Positions 8,771 through 17,465 are shown, numbered from the stretch's first letter. The stretch is DNA of 64,000 nucleotides from Candidatus Leptofilum gracile (GCA_016713825.1 JADJOJ010000007.1:310001-374000); one strand, 5' to 3'. Translations and numbers: made by a program. The notes: generated from the letters alone by a model not told the origin.

Positions 8771-9338
8771 CTAGCGATAAGCCGCCCGTTTTCTGCGCCG
8801 CCGGTACAACCGAATGCCGTAAATCAGCACAAAACCCAGCAAAATAACGCCCAAAACCGGCAGGAAAATGGCCAAAATTGAAGTAAAAAAGGCCACAATA
8901 TCCTCAAGAATGCTCACCAGCCAGTTGCCGGTACCCGCCGTTGTGGCCGTCACCAGCGGGCGCGTCATCCCCCTTCACAGCGTGAACCCCGCCGGCCACC
9001 AGCAGCCCCGCCCCCAGCGCCAACGCCGGATGAATATCCGTAACGATGTTGGCATTGGCGGCAAACAGCACCGCCCCGGCGGCTGGCCGCACAAAGGTTT
9101 GAATGACGTCGTTTACCGTATCTATCGCGGGAACTTTGTCCACCAGCATCTCAATCAGCAGCAGCACGCTGATGATGCCGATGGCCCACCAACTGCCCAT
9201 CACGCTGTAAGGTTCAGACAGGTTGAGTAGGGGGTCACTCAAGGGAAAACGGGCCGCCAGGGCCACCAACAGCAGGGGAATGTACGCATTCAGGCCAGCG
9301 CTACCAGCCAAACCAAAGGCGCTAAAGAGATCGAGCAT
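8771..9338 (-). CDS. DUF4126 family membrane protein (frameshifted)
   Basis: Two reading frames together give one protein of about 190 residues. The first begins MLDLFSAFGLAGSAGLNAYI at 9338 (GGAG ribosome site; an in-frame upstream ATG at 9362 is less likely) and runs through the HAVKG motif. The second continues TRPLVTATTAGTGNWLVS and ends in a basic YRRRRKRAAYR tail at 8771. This order matches DUF4126 proteins. The break is at a run of five C (8969-8973): removing one base restores a continuous HAVKGMTRP reading. Function is unknown. It is followed upstream by another frameshifted membrane gene transcribed the same way, so consensus indel errors are as likely as gene decay. Confidence 0.72.
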
Positions 9339-9377
9339 TTTTTCTCCGAAAATGTAGGGCAATTTTGCAAAATTGCC

Positions 9378-10240
9378 TTACGCGAGTCCAGGGAAGCCGG
9401 TGATGGTTCCCGTGAGATTGAGTCGCAGCAGGGCGATAATGACCAGTTCCGTTACCGCCAGACTGAAGCTAATTAGTAAGGGCACGGCCGTTTCCCGCCA
9501 ACGTACCGCCAAACCATCCCGCTTAAACAGCATCAGCAGCAAGACGGCGTTGAGCGCGGTGACAATCAACAAAACGCCCGCCACACTCACAAGGGCCATT
9601 ACGTACAAAATGGTGGGTTGGTTGCTCAGCACCAGCAGCGTGGCGATGGTGAGCAAAATCAGCAAATCCAGCAGTTCGCCCCACGTTTCGATGACGGAAC
9701 GGCCGTTGCCATCTCGCCACAGCGTCTGCATCAGCGCCGGAAAAACCAGCACCCCCATCGCCAGCCCCGTGCCCATGCCCGTTACCAGCCGCAGCCAGTT
9801 TTGTGGCTCATACACATGGGGGAAGTTGGGGAAAAAATGCGTGTATGAGTTCACCCCATCAATACCCATCGCCCCAATAAAACCAATCAGCACCAGCAAA
9901 ATCGGCAGCGGCGGCAAGTCGGTGCGCCGCTCTCGCCCGGCCAAAAACAAGGCCGCAAATGAAAACGCCACCCCCAAATACATGCCAGTACAGCGGGCGC
10001 AGAGGGGAATCTGACGGCCGTTTATCACAAACGACCGCGTAGTAATGCGATGACACAACGCCGCCCCCACGTAATCCCCGCCGTCAGCAGTGCGTCATGC
10101 TCATGCAAATGCGTCACATCCGTCACCGCGTACCAACCCATCACCAGCAGTGCCAGCAGCACAACGGCCAATGCCACCACCCGACGATTCTGCAACGTTT
10201 GGCGCAAACCGGGCCAAAATCTAGTTGAAAATTTAATCAT
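9378..10240 (-). CDS. DUF2085 family membrane protein (frameshifted)
   Basis: The 3' frame encodes 230 residues with the DUF2085 signature: ALCHRITTRSF followed by IPLCARCTGMYLG, then several membrane spans and a GDGNGRSVIETWGELLDL loop. The N-terminal part, in another frame, starts MIKFSTRFWPGLRQTL at 10240, has one membrane span (VVALAVVLLALLVMGWYAV) and a THLHEHDALL segment. The frames join at a C5 run (10064-10068): one extra base gives TWGAALCHR. The paired CxxC-like cysteines suggest metal or redox chemistry, but no activity is established. It probably forms an operon with the DUF4126 gene 39 bp downstream. Confidence 0.75.
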
Positions 10241-10373
10241 GAAGGACCATACCCGAACCAAAACAGTCGCCACAGCCTGGCAAAAATGGTCGGTTTTTGG
10301 GGAAATTTGGGTAAAATAGCGAGCATCGTCGATTATTGTAATCAGCACAGGTCTTTTGCACAAGGAGTCCACT

Positions 10374-11186
10374 ATGCCCCAAAAACCAGACAGTTACCAC
10401 CGCCCTGAATCGTTAGAAGAAGCATTGGCCCTGCTGGCCAAACCTGGCAGCGCCCCGTTGGGAGGCGGCACCAAGCTGCTGGCCACCGAGAAAGGGTTGC
10501 CGGGAACGGCTGTTATCGACCTCCAAGCGCTGGGACTCAACCAGGCCCAACGCATCGCCGCCAACGACAGACAAACGCTCGCCGTGGGGGCCACGCTCAC
10601 GCTGACCAAACTGAGCCAATTTTTGCAGGCCGAACTGCCAGATAGCAGCGCCGCTGCCCTGCTGCAAACCACTATCCACCAGGCCGGGCCAAACACCTAC
10701 CGCAACGCCGCCACCCTGGGCGGCACCATCGCCAGCCGCCTGCCAGACAGCGAACTGCTGGCCGCCCTGCTGGTGCTAGAAGCCACCGTCACCCTGCACA
10801 GCCCAACCCGCCACAACACCATCTCTCTGGCCGATTATTTGGCAGATGAAGAACGGCCGTCTGGCCTCATCACCACCGTTGCCATCCCCCTGCCCGCAGG
10901 CGTTGGCGCCAGCCACCGCGTCGCCCGCACCCCGGCCGACACGCCCATCGTCTCCATCACGGGCTGGCGCCTGGAGGATGGTGCGGTTCGCTTAGCGGCG
11001 ACAGGGTTGGGAGAACGGCCGTTTCGCCTCACCACCGCCGAACAAGCAAACAGCGACGAGGCCGCCAGCGCCGCCGCCGCCGCCGCCAACAGCCACCCCG
11101 GCGACTTCCGGGGCAGCGCCAGCTACCGCGCCGACATGGCCGCCGTCCTCACCCGCCGCACCCTCAACCAATTACACAATTACTAA
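10374..11186 (+). CDS. CoxM/XdhB-type FAD-binding subunit of a molybdenum hydroxylase (orphan)
   Basis: 270 residues starting at ATG 10374 with AAGGAG seven bases upstream. The N-terminal FAD_binding_5 region carries PLGGGTKLLATEK (first FAD pyrophosphate loop) and NTYRNAATLGGTIAS (second loop). The C-terminal domain (about 180-270) is the CO-dehydrogenase flavoprotein C-domain and ends with YRADMAAVLTRRTL, as usual. In xanthine or CO dehydrogenases this subunit passes electrons between the 2Fe-2S small subunit and FAD. Neither the molybdopterin subunit nor the iron-sulfur subunit is adjacent: rnpB follows and a membrane gene precedes. An Ala-rich run (EAASAAAAAAN) interrupts the C-domain. 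Confidence 0.85.
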   Translation: MPQKPDSYHRPESLEEALALLAKPGSAPLGGGTKLLATEKGLPGTAVIDLQALGLNQAQRIAANDRQTLAVGATLTLTKLSQFLQAELPDSSAAALLQTTIHQAGPNTYRNAATLGGTIASRLPDSELLAALLVLEATVTLHSPTRHNTISLADYLADEERPSGLITTVAIPLPAGVGASHRVARTPADTPIVSITGWRLEDGAVRLAATGLGERPFRLTTAEQANSDEAASAAAAAANSHPGDFRGSASYRADMAAVLTRRTLNQLHNY

Positions 11187-11240
11187 TTACCCAATCACCC
11201 TCGCTACCACTGTAATTAAGTAACTGAGTAATTAGTAATT
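11168..11240. repeat. TAATTAC low-complexity intergenic element
   Basis: A run of ACAATTACTAATTACCCAATCACC-type words, followed by GTAATTAAGTAACTGAGTAATTAGTAATT, able to fold back on itself. It overlaps the last codons of the CoxM-like gene (QLHNY). The same element type occurs at 29554-29616 and 44490-44562. Confidence 0.5.
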
Positions 11241-11268
11241 TGCACCCCCCACCCGCCAATGCTACGAT
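11239..11268 (+). promoter_or_regulatory. Candidate promoter of rnpB
   Basis: TACGAT at 11263-11268 is a good -10 box seven bases before the likely 5' end of RNase P RNA. A weaker TTTGCA (11239-11244) lies 18 bp upstream of it. This is read from consensus only. Confidence 0.4.
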
Positions 11269-11275
11269 CATAGAG

Positions 11276-11686
11276 CCAAGTTGGCTGAGTGATCGCGGCT
11301 GGCGCTTCGGCGCTGGCTGAGGAAAGTCCGCACTCCACAGAGCATGGTGCCGGCTAACGGCCGGGCGGGGCGACCCGACGGAATAGTGCAACAGAGAGGT
11401 ATATTGCCGTGACCACAAGCTTCGGCAAAAGGTTTAGCCACGGGCTTCAGCCCGGGGACGCGGCGAGGGTGAAACGGTGGTGTAAGAGACCACCGGCAGA
11501 GGCAGCAATGTCGCTGGCCAGGTAAACCCCACCAGGAGCAAGACCAAGCAGGGCGAAGGGGCTGCTCGTCCCGTCTGACGTCCGGGTAGGTTGCAAGAGG
11601 GTGCCAGCAATGGTGCTCCCAGATAGATGATCACTAGCGTTTGCGTGAGCAAGCGCCCACAGAATGCGGCTTATAGGCCGACTTGG
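11276..11686 (+). ncRNA. rnpB: RNase P RNA, class A
   Basis: The catalytic RNA that matures tRNA 5' ends. The 5' strand CCAAGTTGGC (11276) pairs with GCCGACTTGG near 11677-11686 to form P1. The conserved CR I core GAGGAAAGTCCGCACTCCACAGAG is present near 11320 (split here as GAGGAAAGTCC and GCAC), the CR V-type ACAGAATGCGGCTTATA lies near 11661, and GGTAAACCCCACCAGGAGCAAG is near 11520. The length of about 411 nt suits a bacterial type A molecule. There is no coding sequence on either strand. It is one of the few half-kilobase stretches free of ACGGCCGT. Confidence 0.97.
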
Positions 11687-11690
11687 CCGT

Positions 11691-11768
11691 TCAGTAACCC
11701 GTAAATCAGTAATCAGTATGCAGCAAACAACTGATTACTGATTCACGGATTACCGATTACTGACTTCA
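11691..11768. repeat. CAGTAATCAGTA intergenic element
   Basis: Repeated words of the form CAGTAATCAGTA and their complements TACTGATTACTGATT fill the gap between rnpB and the phosphatase gene. The same words recur at 28424-28508 and, in short form, near 8108-8150. Confidence 0.5.
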
Positions 11769-11783
11769 GAAAAGGAGACCCCC

Positions 11784-12250
11784 ATGACCATCAACGTCCT
11801 CTTCGTCTGCCTGGGCAACATTTGCCGCTCGCCTATGGCCGAGGCGATTTTTCAGCAGCTGGTGGATGAAGCTGGCCTTTCGGACAAGTTTCGCATTGAT
11901 TCTGCGGGCACCGGCAGCTGGCACGTCGGCGAGAAAGCCCACCCCGGCACGCGGCGTATTTTAAGCGAGCATGGCATTGGGTATAACGGCCGTTCCCGCC
12001 AGGTAACCGCCCACGATTTAGCCGACCCCAAACCTACATCATCACCATGGACCAAAGCAACAGCAACGACCTGCGCCGCACCTTTGGCCCGCATCCAAAC
12101 CAGCATCGCCTGCTAGAATTTGCCAGCCAAACGGCCGTAACCGACGTCCCCGACCCGTACTACACCAACAACTTTGAAACCGTCTACCAACTTGTTAAAG
12201 ACGGCTGCCAGGGCTTGCTGGCAACCATTCGCCAGCGTGAGGGGTTATAA
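11784..12250 (+). CDS. Low-molecular-weight protein-tyrosine phosphatase (frameshifted)
   Basis: Two frames make one protein of about 155 residues. The first has the phosphatase P-loop near the N-terminus, FVCLGNICRSPMAEAIF (C-x5-R-S), and continues through HDLADPK. The second resumes at YIITMDQSN and holds the general-acid loop VPDPYYT and the C-terminal helix VYQLVKDGCQGLLATI. One base is missing near 12023-12034 (CCCCAAACC): restoring one A gives a continuous DPKTYIITMDQ. The product should hydrolyse phosphotyrosine in the cytoplasm. The start at 11784 has an AAGGAGA site. All catalytic residues are present, so a sequencing indel is plausible. Confidence 0.85.
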
Positions 12251-12264
12251 CCGCTAGATGTCTC

Positions 12265-12322
12265 AGACCTGACAGGCTTTTGCTGATGAAATTTCGTGCA
12301 TTGGGGCAACCCTGTCAGGTCT
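12265..12322. repeat. Inverted repeat between phosphatase and flavoprotein genes
   Basis: AGACCTGACAGG (12265-12276) and its perfect complement (12311-12322), loop 34 nt. It is likely a terminator or repeat-family member. The same style of nested palindrome is seen at 48534-48574 and 40507-40562. Confidence 0.6.
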
Positions 12323-12352
12323 CCTGAACCCATTCAAGGAGAAAAGAGCAAA

Positions 12353-13531
12353 ATGAGCAAGATGACCGAGCGTGATGTCATTGTTGTGGGGGCTGGGCCG
12401 GGGGGGGCTACGGCCGCCGCCGCCCTGGCCCAAAGAGGCTACGATGTTTTACTGCTAGACCGCTACGATTTCCCCCGCGATAAAACCTGCGGCGATGCCG
12501 TACCCGCGGGCGCTGTTGAGCTGCTGTGGCGGCTGGGCCTGCGCGAGAAAATTGCCAAATCTGTTGAACGCGGTGAGCTGTACCCATTGGAAGGCATGCT
12601 GCTGGTGTCGCCACGCGGCCATGAACTGCATGCCAAATTCCAGCATGGCGCACAAGGCAGCGACAGCTATGTCGCCCCGCGCATCTACTTTGATGCGCTT
12701 ATTCAGGAACATGCCGTAGCCTCCGGCGCAGAGTTTTGCGTGGGGCAGGCCAAAGCGCCGATTGTGGAAAATGGCAAGGTGGTGGGGGTGAAGGTGCAGG
12801 GAAACGGCCGTACCCAAGACATTCGCGCCCGCCTCGTCATCGGAGCCGATGGCGTCACCTCTGTCATTGCCCGCGCCCTGCGCCCCAAAGCCGAGCAGCA
12901 CAACGATGGCCACCGCGCCGTCGCCCTGCGCGCCTACATTGATGACATTGAGGAAATTCCCAAAGAAGTGGAGTTTTACCTGTACAAAGATATTTTGCCC
13001 GGCTACGCCTGGATTTTCCCCATTGGCAATAATCGGGCCAACATCGGGCTGGGGATGCGCTTAGACCATTTTCGCCAAAGAAAATACAGCCTGGAACAGA
13101 TGCTCAAAGATTTTCTGGAGATGCCTGCCATTAAAAAACGGCTCTTAAACGGAGGGCAGCTGCGAGATGTCGCTACCTGGCAGCTCAATTTTGGTTCCCA
13201 AAAGAATCTACAGCACGTATTCGACGGGGCGATCTTGGTAGGTGATGCCGCCGGGTTCATCAATCCGCTGACAGGTGGTGGCATCCACAATTCGCTTATT
13301 TCTGCAGAATTGGCCGCCCAGGTGGCAGATGACGCCCTCAAAGCAAATGATGTTTCGCGCACCAAAATGCAGGTGTATGAGCAGCTCTGCCACGACCGGA
13401 TGTGGGAAAGCATGCGCAACTCTTTCTTGATGCAGCGAACTTTTATGCGGTTTCCCTTTGTGGTAGATTTTCTGGTGAGACGGATGAAGGAGAATAGCCA
13501 GCTAGCGCAAACGTTCCTGACCAAGCTGTAA
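12353..13531 (+). CDS. Geranylgeranyl reductase family FAD-dependent oxidoreductase
   Basis: 392 residues from ATG 12353 (GGAGAAAAGAG upstream); a longer ORF start at 12296 lies inside the inverted repeat. The N-terminal dinucleotide fold is VIVVGAGPGGATAAAALAQ, with the acidic residue at LLLDRYDF. The family motif DKTCGDAVPAGA follows at about residue 43. The FAD-binding second motif GDAAGFINPLTGGGIHNS sits near residue 295. These features fit the ChlP/BchP/GGR group that saturates isoprenoid chains of lipids, quinones or pigments. No photosynthesis genes are nearby, so a lipid or quinone substrate is more likely than chlorophyll. Confidence 0.87.
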   Translation: MSKMTERDVIVVGAGPGGATAAAALAQRGYDVLLLDRYDFPRDKTCGDAVPAGAVELLWRLGLREKIAKSVERGELYPLEGMLLVSPRGHELHAKFQHGAQGSDSYVAPRIYFDALIQEHAVASGAEFCVGQAKAPIVENGKVVGVKVQGNGRTQDIRARLVIGADGVTSVIARALRPKAEQHNDGHRAVALRAYIDDIEEIPKEVEFYLYKDILPGYAWIFPIGNNRANIGLGMRLDHFRQRKYSLEQMLKDFLEMPAIKKRLLNGGQLRDVATWQLNFGSQKNLQHVFDGAILVGDAAGFINPLTGGGIHNSLISAELAAQVADDALKANDVSRTKMQVYEQLCHDRMWESMRNSFLMQRTFMRFPFVVDFLVRRMKENSQLAQTFLTKL

Positions 13532-13542
13532 AATGTTGGGCC

Positions 13543-13938
13543 TTAAGCTGTTGGCGAAAGGTAGTTTTGAATTTTGCCGGGTAAATCGAAGATTGGGGTG
13601 TCTTTGGAAATGAAGTCGGTTGCGCCAGCGTTGAGGCTTTCTGTCTTGGTGAGTTGACGATCGTCAGCGGTGTACATGAGGATATACGGCCGTTGCTCCG
13701 GCATCAGTTCCCGAATGCGACGACACACCTCTATGCCATCCATGCCGGGCATCATCACATCCAACAGGATGAGATCAGGCATTTCATCCCCCACCATTTG
13801 CAAAGCCTGCTTGCCGCTTGACGCGCCGCGCACCTTGTACCCAGCCTGCTCCAAAATGAGCAAACACAGGTTTACTAAAGACTGCTCGTCATCAACAACC
13901 AATATCTTTGGCTCGCTGGGCAATGGGTGCGTACTCAT
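13543..13938 (-). CDS. Single-domain response regulator (CheY-like)
   Basis: 131 residues, a receiver domain with no output domain. The acidic pocket is VDDEQS, the phospho-acceptor is in DLILLDVMMPGMDG, the switch Thr is in LMYTADD and the lysine in FISKDTP. After phosphorylation by a histidine kinase it would act through protein contact. Its gene converges with the flavoprotein gene (stops 11 bp apart). The large kinase at 21.3-24.6 kb is a possible partner but is not linked in an operon. Confidence 0.92.
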   Translation of the reverse strand: MSTHPLPSEPKILVVDDEQSLVNLCLLILEQAGYKVRGASSGKQALQMVGDEMPDLILLDVMMPGMDGIEVCRRIRELMPEQRPYILMYTADDRQLTKTESLNAGATDFISKDTPIFDLPGKIQNYLSPTA

Positions 13939-14108
13939 AGTGCCATTGTAGAGGAACAGCGCTTACCCGTAAATAGTCGGTAAGAGCCATCGATATATTT
14001 TAGGCGTTCAACATGCCGCTGGGCAGGGCCACGGCGAATGAAAATTGACTGTTTTCAGGACAGATTTCGCAGATTGCGTACAGATTTTTTCCGCATCAGG
14101 CAATAAAA

Positions 14109-14147
14109 AATCCCTCTGGCGGTCAGTGACGCAAATCCAGAGGGATA
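14109..14147 (-). terminator. Intrinsic terminator of the cold-shock gene
   Basis: ATCCCTCTGG-type arms (14110-14119 and 14137-14146) with a 17-nt loop. On the minus strand the stem is followed by a T-run (TTTTTTATTG). It lies 26 bp beyond the stop codon of the cold-shock gene. The rest of the 13939-14172 gap shows nothing I recognise. Confidence 0.85.
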
Positions 14148-14172
14148 CATTTATTTTGCGGTAGGAAACTGC

Positions 14173-14403
14173 TTATTCGGTAGGGCCAAAGCTGCGCCGG
14201 GCCGTTACGCTTTGGGCTTGCGGACCGCGCCCCTTGTCAACCAGTTCAAATTCGACCCGATCGCCTTCGTAAAGGTTTCGGTAGCCATCTCCTTCGATGG
14301 CCGAGTAGTGTACAAACACTTCTTGTCCACCGTCTTCAGGGTTGATAAACCCATACCCTTTCAACCGACTAAACCATTTTACCATACCAATTTGTTTACT
14401 CAT
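14173..14403 (-). CDS. Cold-shock protein (CspA family)
   Basis: 76 residues from ATG 14403, set by GGAGG nine bases upstream; the 14-residue longer ORF has no such site. The single OB fold carries RNP1 (KGYGFI) and RNP2 (VFVHYSAI), the surface aromatics that bind single-stranded RNA/DNA. The acts-as-RNA-chaperone role is standard for the family. A hairpin in the long leader (14438-14474) and a strong terminator (14109-14147) frame it as a single-gene unit. Confidence 0.95.
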   Translation of the reverse strand: MSKQIGMVKWFSRLKGYGFINPEDGGQEVFVHYSAIEGDGYRNLYEGDRVEFELVDKGRGPQAQSVTARRSFGPTE

Positions 14404-14437
14404 TCCGTTACCTCCGCGTTGAGCATATGACGCAAAA

Positions 14438-14474
14438 AGCACCAAAAACCCCAGCGGTAAGGGCTTATGGTGCT
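14438..14474 (-). promoter_or_regulatory. Leader hairpin of the cold-shock mRNA
   Basis: AGCACCA (14438-14444) pairs with TGGTGCT (14468-14474), with further pairing of the C4 and G3 runs inside. It would form in the 5' untranslated RNA about 35 nt before the start codon. Cold-shock genes often have structured leaders. That this one is thermosensing is a guess. Confidence 0.35.
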
Positions 14475-14609
14475 ATGCAAAAACTAAATAACAATACATC
14501 GCTTTCTTTAATTCCTGTACCGCTCATGATGATACAAAAATTAACATTGAAGCAGAGGCATGTCTATGAATATCGCGTGAAAGCTGGTGGAAATGAGCGT
14601 GAACGGCCG

Positions 14610-15337
14610 TTACGGGTGAGGATTTAGCACAGCCTGGATCATCAGTTCACGAATGCCAGTATCGGTAAAGCCGACGCTTTCTGCCTGCTGAATAGAGGCT
14701 TCGTTGGCTTGGGCGGCAACATAGAGGGGATACGGCCGTTGCCCAACAAATAATTCGCCATCGCCGACACCACGCTACGCCCCCAACCGCGCCGCCGGTA
14801 CCCTGGGTGCGTGGTGACGCCAATTTCGGCAAACTGGGGCGACTGCCAATTGAGCGTAGCCGATGCCCCAATTACATCATTTTCGCGGTCGCGAATAGAG
14901 AAACGTGGCAAGCCGTTGGCGGCTTTGTCTTGCGTTACCAGCACGTTGATAATTGGCTGAAACTGGTCTGCCTTTAGCCGAAACAAGCTCAGGTGCTCCT
15001 CTGTTTGCACGTCGAACAAGGCGTGCAGCAGTGGGGCATAACGGGCGGGGGCATTGAGGATAACGGCCGTTCCCGCATCAATCGCCTCGTAGATGACTTC
15101 CGTGCTGGTTTGCATGTTGTGGATGGGCAGGCGCAGCGTCACAAACGGCCGAAACAAATCCATCCCCGTACGGGATAAAGCCACATACCCTTGGGCCTGC
15201 ACGGCGGCGTAGGGATACGGCCGTAAAATCGTGCGGTTGTCTGGATGATAAAAAGCAAAATAAGCAGCCATCCCATCGGCCGGATTGGTTTCATCCAGCA
15301 AATGATAGATGGCACGTCGTTGTTGTGTTAAAGCCAT
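14610..15337 (-). CDS. GNAT family N-acetyltransferase (frameshifted near the C-terminus)
   Basis: The main frame starts MALTQQRRAIYHLLDE (15337) and reaches the acetyl-CoA loop HPGYRRRGWGRSVVSAM, the GNAT Q/R-x-x-G-x-G/A motif. After LLGNGR the listed frame reads nonsense, while another frame continues PLYVAAQANEASIQQAESVG and ends QAVLNPHP at 14610. This is the normal GNAT beta6-alpha4 end. One missing C in a C4 run at 14726-14730 explains the shift. The total is about 242 residues, with an N-terminal half of the two-domain GNAT type. The acceptor is unknown. Three ACGGCCGT copies occur between 14603 and 15070 and a fourth at 15217. Confidence 0.75.
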
Positions 15338-15437
15338 ACAAATAATCAATTTCAAAAGATTTCAAAACTCTTCAAGGCAATTCTTTTAACGACAAAGAAA
15401 CGCAAGACTTTTGAAATCTATGCTGTGTGGTTTTTTG

Positions 15438-16538
15438 CTAATCCCCAAAACTAATGCCCAAATCGCGACCCGTCAAAATGGTGTCGCAATCGAGCGGCAC
15501 TTGCTTCATGCGGCCGGCCACGTCGGCCAGGGGCACATAATTCACCGTGGGCGGGTCCAGCGCCACCATCACGCCAGAGGCCCCTTCTGCCAGGGCACGC
15601 ACCGCCGCCGCACCAAAGCGCAGCGAGAGCAGCCGGTCGTATGCCGTGGGCTTGCCGCCACGCAGCAGATGCCCCAGCACCACAACGCGTGTCTCCTTGC
15701 CGGTGAGTGCTTCCAGGGCAGCCCCCACCTTGTACCCCACACCGCCCAGCCGTTCCGCCTGCCCCACCGCCTTGCCAATGACGGAAATGTCGCCCCCCAC
15801 TGGCTTGGCCCCCTCAGCCACCACAACGATGGAAAAGTCGCGCCCTCTGGCAGCGCGGCGCTGAATTTTCTCGGCCACTTTGTTGATGTCGTAGGGAATT
15901 TCGGGCAGCAGAATCACATCGGCCGTGCCCGCCACGCCAGAATTCAGGGCGATCCACCCGGCATAGCGGCCCATCACCTCCACCACCATAATGCGCTGGT
16001 GCGAAGCGGCCGTTGTGTGCAAACGGTCGATGCATTCGGTGGCGAAGTAGACGGCCGTATTAAAGCCAAAAGTCGCCACCGTCTTATCCAAATCATTGTC
16101 GATGGTTTTGGGCACGCCCACCACGCGCAGCCCCTTCGCCGCCAATGCCCCGGCAATGCTTAAAGAGCCATCCCCCCCAATCGCTACCAGAGCATCCAGC
16201 TTATGCTCGGCAAACGCATCCAGCAATTCATCCGAGCGATCCACCTCGTAATAGTGACCATCTTCGCCCAAAACTGGGTACGCCAGCGGATTACCCCGAT
16301 TGGTGGTGCCCAAAATGGTACCGCCCAGATGCGTAATGCCGCGCACCACATCTGGCGTCAGCGGCATCAAGCCGCCCTCAGGATATTTCTCGGGCATTAG
16401 CAGCCCGTTGTACCCATCGCGAATACCCACGCATTCCCAGCCGCGCTGCGTAGCGGCCAGCACAATCGCCCGAATCACTGCATTTAGGCCAGGGGCGTCG
16501 CCGCCGCCCGTGTTAATGGCAATCCGTCTAATTTCCAT
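15438..16538 (-). CDS. pfkA: 6-phosphofructokinase (PfkA family)
   Basis: 366 residues. It phosphorylates fructose 6-phosphate in glycolysis. Visible motifs: INTGGGDAPGLNAVIR at the N-terminus, AIGGDGSLSIAGA (phosphoryl-donor loop), GVPKTIDNDLDKT with the catalytic Asp, and VMGRYAGWIAL. The donor loop has Gly (GGDG), as in ATP enzymes. The next loop has PKTIDND with Lys, as in pyrophosphate enzymes and the actinobacterial/group III ATP enzymes. Donor use is therefore ambiguous, though I favour ATP. The ribosome site AAGGAAT precedes the start. A repeat element fills the upstream gap. Confidence 0.93.
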   Translation of the reverse strand: MEIRRIAINTGGGDAPGLNAVIRAIVLAATQRGWECVGIRDGYNGLLMPEKYPEGGLMPLTPDVVRGITHLGGTILGTTNRGNPLAYPVLGEDGHYYEVDRSDELLDAFAEHKLDALVAIGGDGSLSIAGALAAKGLRVVGVPKTIDNDLDKTVATFGFNTAVYFATECIDRLHTTAASHQRIMVVEVMGRYAGWIALNSGVAGTADVILLPEIPYDINKVAEKIQRRAARGRDFSIVVVAEGAKPVGGDISVIGKAVGQAERLGGVGYKVGAALEALTGKETRVVVLGHLLRGGKPTAYDRLLSLRFGAAAVRALAEGASGVMVALDPPTVNYVPLADVAGRMKQVPLDCDTILTGRDLGISFGD

Positions 16539-16577
16539 GACAATTCCTTGCTTGTTTCAGTAAATCCATCGTTAAGT

Positions 16578-16706
16578 ATGACTCCACTGAAAAAAGGGTG
16601 ATTTCACCGCAGAGGCGCGGAGAGCGCAGAGATCTTTCTCTAGTAATTTTTAAAACTCTGCGTCCTTTGCGTCTTTGCGGTTTGTTTTCTCAGTGGACTC
16701 AAGTAT
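16578..16706. repeat. MITE-like element with terminal inverted repeats (CACCGCAGAG family)
   Basis: The outer arms AGTATGACTCCACTGA (16575-16590) and TCAGTGGACTCAAGTATA (16690-16707) are imperfect inverted repeats. Inside, TTTCACCGCAGAGGCGCGGAG faces CTCTGCGTCCTTTGCGTCTT, which again pair. The length is about 130 bp with no ORF. A second, shorter member lies at 36957-37023. It separates the divergent pfkA and methyltransferase genes. Confidence 0.55.
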
Positions 16707-16760
16707 ACAATCGGTTGCCGCTTCTGGCATCTGCGGGCAGCGCACGGCAAGCGAGTGATT

Positions 16761-17465
16761 ATGCAAAAATTATGGGTAGGGTTAATAAAATTTGGCTTCC
16801 GCCTGCTGTATCAGGAGATGGCCTGGACGTATGATTGGGTTAGCTGGCTGGTTTCGCTGGGTGAGTGGCGGCGCTGGCAGTTGGCGGCCCTGCCGTACCT
16901 ACAGGGGCCTACCGTTTTGGAGATTGGTCACGGGCCGGGGCATTTGCTACTGGCCATGCAAAAAGCAGGCCACACTGTTTTTGGCCTGGATTTGTCGGCA
17001 CAGATGGGGCGGCAAGCGCGGCGTCGCCTGCACAAACGGGCGCGAACGGCCGATTTGGTACGGGCCAGGGTGCAGGAAATGCCATTTGCCTCAGCCAGTT
17101 TTAACACGGTGCTGGCCACCTTTCCTACAGAGTACATTGTAGACCCGCAAACGTTGGCGGCGGTGCAGCGGGTGTTGGTGGGGAACGGCCGTTTCCTCAT
17201 CGTCCCAGAAGGGCATCTCACCGGGCGTGGGGGGCTGTATCGCATCATCGATTGGCTGTTCCGCATTACTGGCCAGCGCGATGGCGCATTCCAGGTGGAT
17301 GAAGCCCACAACTGGCCCCATCCGTCGCTTTGGGAACCCTTTCGCCAACGGTTTGTAGCAGCGGGCTTCTCGCTGCAAATTGAGCAAGTGACGCTGGCTC
17401 GCAGCGTCGTTACCCTCTTCATTGCCCACAAATCCCACACGCCCAACCAGCTGGATGCCGTGTAA
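16761..17465 (+). CDS. Class I SAM-dependent methyltransferase (Methyltransf_11-like)
   Basis: About 234 residues. Motif I is VLEIGHGPGHLLLAM (Gly-rich SAM loop) and motif II acidic residue is in VFGLDLSAQM. Motif post-I is EMPFASASFNTVLATFPTEYI, then the acceptor-loop region RVLVGNGRFLIVPE, typical of Methyltransf_11/UbiE-like enzymes. The N-terminal hydrophobic stretch (GLIKFGFRLLYQEMAWTYDWVSWLV) suggests membrane association or a lipid/quinone substrate. The start is ATG 16761, or GTG 16755 just upstream. No operon partner is visible, so the substrate is unknown. Confidence 0.8.
   Translation: MQKLWVGLIKFGFRLLYQEMAWTYDWVSWLVSLGEWRRWQLAALPYLQGPTVLEIGHGPGHLLLAMQKAGHTVFGLDLSAQMGRQARRRLHKRARTADLVRARVQEMPFASASFNTVLATFPTEYIVDPQTLAAVQRVLVGNGRFLIVPEGHLTGRGGLYRIIDWLFRITGQRDGAFQVDEAHNWPHPSLWEPFRQRFVAAGFSLQIEQVTLARSVVTLFIAHKSHTPNQLDAV

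Noticed and set aside
9373..10014. 213-residue plus-strand ORF
   Set aside because: Antisense to the DUF2085 gene, whose Cys motifs and membrane spans are clear; low-complexity Ser/Thr content.
14427..14627. 66-residue plus-strand ORF over the cold-shock leader
   Set aside because: No ribosome site or motif; it covers the structured leader of the minus-strand gene.
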